Shown here piece by piece: positions 24,747 to 26,350 of a DNA stretch of 26,350 bases. Origin of the DNA: Pseudomonadota bacterium (GTDB lineage: Bacteria; Pseudomonadota; Alphaproteobacteria; Rhizobiales; Xanthobacteraceae); NCBI GenBank assembly GCA_023387695.1, contig JAEWHT010000158.1, positions 1-26,350 on the forward strand, in the 5' to 3' direction. Every line of letters starts with the position of its first letter. Within the stretch, counting starts at the first letter, position 1. Under the pieces are notes generated by a model. It had not been told where the DNA came from, searched no databases, and saw nothing but the letters and a program-made list of their open reading frames with translations. The position numbers were made by a program, and so were the translations under genes.

Positions 24747-24838
24747 AAGTTGTTCGCAGCAACTTCCAGGGGCACGTGGAGATCCGGTCGGTGATCCGCG
24801 CGTAGAACCCTCTCGTGCTGCGAACACGAGAGGGTTCT
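24747..24838 (+). ncRNA. Two-hairpin leader with complementary 7-nt loops (putative kissing-loop switch)
   Basis: Hairpin 1 has arms AAGTTG (24747-24752) and CAACTT (24760-24765) with loop TTCGCAG. Hairpin 2 has arms AGAACCCTCTCGTG (24804-24817) and CACGAGAGGGTTCT (24825-24838), a perfect 14-bp stem with loop CTGCGAA. The two loops are exact reverse complements, and the match extends to 10 bases (24752-24761 with 24816-24825). Hairpin 2 ends 7 bases before the primase ATG at 24846. Its 3' arm contains GAGAGGG, the only Shine-Dalgarno candidate, so folding would hide it. The short pyrimidine run after it (TTCTTCATTTC) makes a poor terminator. This is probably a cis-acting control element rather than a free RNA. 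Confidence 0.65.
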
Positions 24839-24845
24839 TCATTTC

Positions 24846-25838
24846 ATGTCTAGCGAGATCACTTACAGCCACTTCTCGAATTGCCTCGACATCCAGCCGG
24901 ATCAGCACCTCACGACCTGGGCCGAGTTTGTGGGCGAACTCGCTTCGGGACGGTCGTCGCGCCACGCTGACGACCGGACCAAGAAGCACGCGACCCCGCT
25001 TATCTCCCCGGCGGCCTACGACCTCGGCGCTCGGCGCCGGGACGTGAACGTCATCGGCTGGGGCAGTTGGATGGGACTCGATATCGACAACGAAGGCTTG
25101 CTCTACACGCCGTTCGACATGGCGGTGGCCGAGATCGAGGCGCTTGGCCTCAATGCCCTGATCTACACCACCACGAAAGCTACGGCCGCCTGCCAACGCT
25201 TCCGCGTGTTGCTCCACCTGAGCCGCGATCTGACCGCCCAGGAGATCAAGCCGCATTACGCGGCTGTGTGCCGGAAGTTCGACGGGCTGGCGCCGGACCC
25301 GTCCTGCAAGGATCTCAGCCGGATGTATACGGTCCCGACCATCTGGACGCCGTCCGATACGGGTAACGTCGAGCCCTTGAACATGATCTGGTTCCGGACG
25401 GACGGCGTGCCGCTCGACATCGATGCCGTGCTCGCCGAACACCCGCCGGAGGAGAGCGCACCGCTCCCCATGTCGTCGCGCCCCCAGCAAGCCACGCCTA
25501 TCCTCCAGCAGCCTGCGGCGAAGAGCTTGCGCAATCGCCCCGCGACCCTCCGGCCGCTGCCGCCGGGATGCTCGATCCTCACGAGCCCGGTCGTCACTGG
25601 CAGGATGATCGAGGACTACATCAACAGCCCCAAGGGTTCCCATCACACAGGTCTCTACCGCTTCATGACGCGTGTCGCTGCGCGAGCGGCCGTGATGGAG
25701 TTCGAGATCACCGTCGAGGACCTTGTCGCCTACGCTCGCGGAGTGGATGCGATCAGCCCGATCAAGACCAACACCACGCGTTGGGCGCGTATCAGCGCCG
25801 AGGCCGAGCGCGCGCTGATCTATGCTGGTCTGCGCTGA
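24846..25838 (+). CDS. Primase-polymerase (AEP-like) replication protein of a mobile element
   Basis: This 330-residue protein resembles the primase-polymerase-like domain of phage, satellite and plasmid replication proteins. The core WMGLDIDNEG gives the D-x-D metal pair (Asp79, Asp81), followed by LIYTTTKATAACQRFRVLL and a late acidic/Arg motif in DPSCKDLSRMYTVP (151-164), in the usual order. A Pro/Gln-rich linker (about 195-240) joins a C-terminal helical part (about 245-330) similar to PriCT-type domains. The ATG at 24846 follows a strong hairpin, with GAGG about 12 bases upstream buried in its stem. It probably primes or copies element DNA with the helicase-like partner that follows. No integrase, attachment site or capsid gene is in the window. 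The domain call rests on motif order, not on a search. Confidence 0.72.
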   Translation: MSSEITYSHFSNCLDIQPDQHLTTWAEFVGELASGRSSRHADDRTKKHATPLISPAAYDLGARRRDVNVIGWGSWMGLDIDNEGLLYTPFDMAVAEIEALGLNALIYTTTKATAACQRFRVLLHLSRDLTAQEIKPHYAAVCRKFDGLAPDPSCKDLSRMYTVPTIWTPSDTGNVEPLNMIWFRTDGVPLDIDAVLAEHPPEESAPLPMSSRPQQATPILQQPAAKSLRNRPATLRPLPPGCSILTSPVVTGRMIEDYINSPKGSHHTGLYRFMTRVAARAAVMEFEITVEDLVAYARGVDAISPIKTNTTRWARISAEAERALIYAGLR

Positions 25839-25957
25839 CCGAGGCCCCTGGTGAGAAAGAAATAGGAGGCGCCAACCCCACCCAGTTATACCTGCCGACG
25901 TTCATCACTCGCTTTCGAGCCGCAGGCTCACATTCAATTTCAATCCCTGGTTTTCAT
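25839..25957 (+). other. Gap in replication module with an unused Shine-Dalgarno-like site
   Basis: AGGAGG (25864-25869) is a near-perfect ribosome binding sequence, yet no ATG, GTG or TTG follows within 15 bases. A small hairpin GAGCC/GGCTC (25917-25929) precedes the next gene, whose own start has no clear site. The gap may hold leader or processing signals. Confidence 0.35.
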
Positions 25958-26350
25958 ATGTCCCTTTCTCATCCCAAGCCCGGCACGGGTATCAAGCAGT
26001 CCCTCCTTCAGAACTACGCCTTCGAGGATCAGGCGTGGGCCAATGCCACGCAGCCCGACGACGCGAAGTTCGCCCATCTGGCCCGTCACTGCGTCCTGGT
26101 CGGCGACGGCTACTACATCCTCGACAAGCACACGGAGACCTGGGTGCCCGTCAGCCGGAAGGGTGCGTTGTCCAAGCTCCTGAACGAGCGGGGCGGCATG
26201 ATCCCGCTGAACGGCTACAACGCGATCATCACCAAGGACGACGTTAAGACCTTCCTCGCCCAGGGAATCGTCAGTTTCGCCGGTGTCACCTACGCGCCCG
26301 GCGCGGCCGACTTCGTCGTGTTCCAGGACCAGAAGCGCCTCAACGTCTAC
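25958..26350 (+). CDS. Probable phage/plasmid-type primase-helicase partner, N-terminal part (cut by window end)
   Basis: The frame is open from ATG 25958 to the right edge (131 codons, no stop). Features are HCVLVGDGYYILDKHTETWV, a beta hairpin with a short Arg/Lys stretch, then GGMIPLNGYNAIITKDDV and DFVVFQDQKRLNVY. That last motif resembles the segment preceding the DUF5906/D5-type helicase domain in phage replication proteins, where it usually continues into N-x-(W/F)-x-P. The Walker motifs that would prove it lie beyond the window. It follows the primase-like gene by 119 bp on the same strand. There is no good ribosome binding site before the ATG. Confidence 0.55.
   Translation, partial: MSLSHPKPGTGIKQSLLQNYAFEDQAWANATQPDDAKFAHLARHCVLVGDGYYILDKHTETWVPVSRKGALSKLLNERGGMIPLNGYNAIITKDDVKTFLAQGIVSFAGVTYAPGAADFVVFQDQKRLNVY

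Noticed and set aside
24804..24838. Hairpin 2 as a plain Rho-independent terminator of the GntR gene
   Set aside because: The stem is strong enough, but the following sequence (TTCTTCATTTC) is a poor T-run, it lies over 180 bp from the GntR stop beyond a predicted promoter, and the loop matches hairpin 1.
1..26350. CRISPR arrays or toxin-antitoxin pairs
   Set aside because: No short regularly spaced repeats were seen; the only tandem repeats are the protein-coding adhesin units, and no small overlapping gene pairs were found.

Overview
The window is high-GC DNA with a typical alphaproteobacterial gene style: branched-chain-amino-acid-type ABC operons, a periplasmic BTLCP protease, short GC-rich intergenic inverted repeats and frequent GGAG-type ribosome binding sites. 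It looks most like Bradyrhizobium or a close relative. That assignment rests on family recognition only, not on a marker gene.

Layout. (i) 1-5029, minus strand: the N-terminal 1676 codons of a giant repeat adhesin that runs off the left edge. It has an N-terminal leader, a FecR-like module, two VCBS/cadherin-like modules and then about five AIDA-like repeats of roughly 119 residues. A 561-bp regulatory gap separates it from (ii) a divergent LapG-like periplasmic cysteine protease (5647-6393) and a secreted LprI-like protein (6495-7658). The first two genes look like a LapA/LapG-type surface-retention pair. (iii) 7701-14429, minus strand: an operon livH-livM-livG-livF-acyl-CoA synthetase-livK, suggesting uptake of a carboxylic acid or amino-acid-like substrate coupled to CoA activation. 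(iv) 14642-16974, plus strand: a two-gene ABC-2-type transporter. (v) 17067-22277: stand-alone metabolic genes, namely an MBL-fold protein with an altered metal motif, a small beta-rich protein, an amidohydrolase, a cupin, an unknown acidic protein and an M29 aminopeptidase. (vi) 22390-24617: a PcaB/fumarase-superfamily lyase divergent from a GntR/HutC regulator, with palindromic operator copies between them. (vii) 24709-26350: the start of a phage-, satellite- or plasmid-like replication module, with a primase-polymerase-like protein followed by the beginning of a probable primase-helicase partner.

The most unusual signal is the 5' leader of the replication module. A good promoter (24709-24738) should start transcription almost exactly at a small hairpin (24747-24765). 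A second hairpin with a perfect 14-bp stem (24804-24838) ends 7 bases before the primase start codon. Both hairpins have 7-base loops, TTCGCAG and CTGCGAA, that are exact reverse complements. This predicts an intramolecular kissing-loop switch controlling a replication protein, with the only plausible Shine-Dalgarno sequence buried in the second stem. I do not recognise it as a described RNA family.
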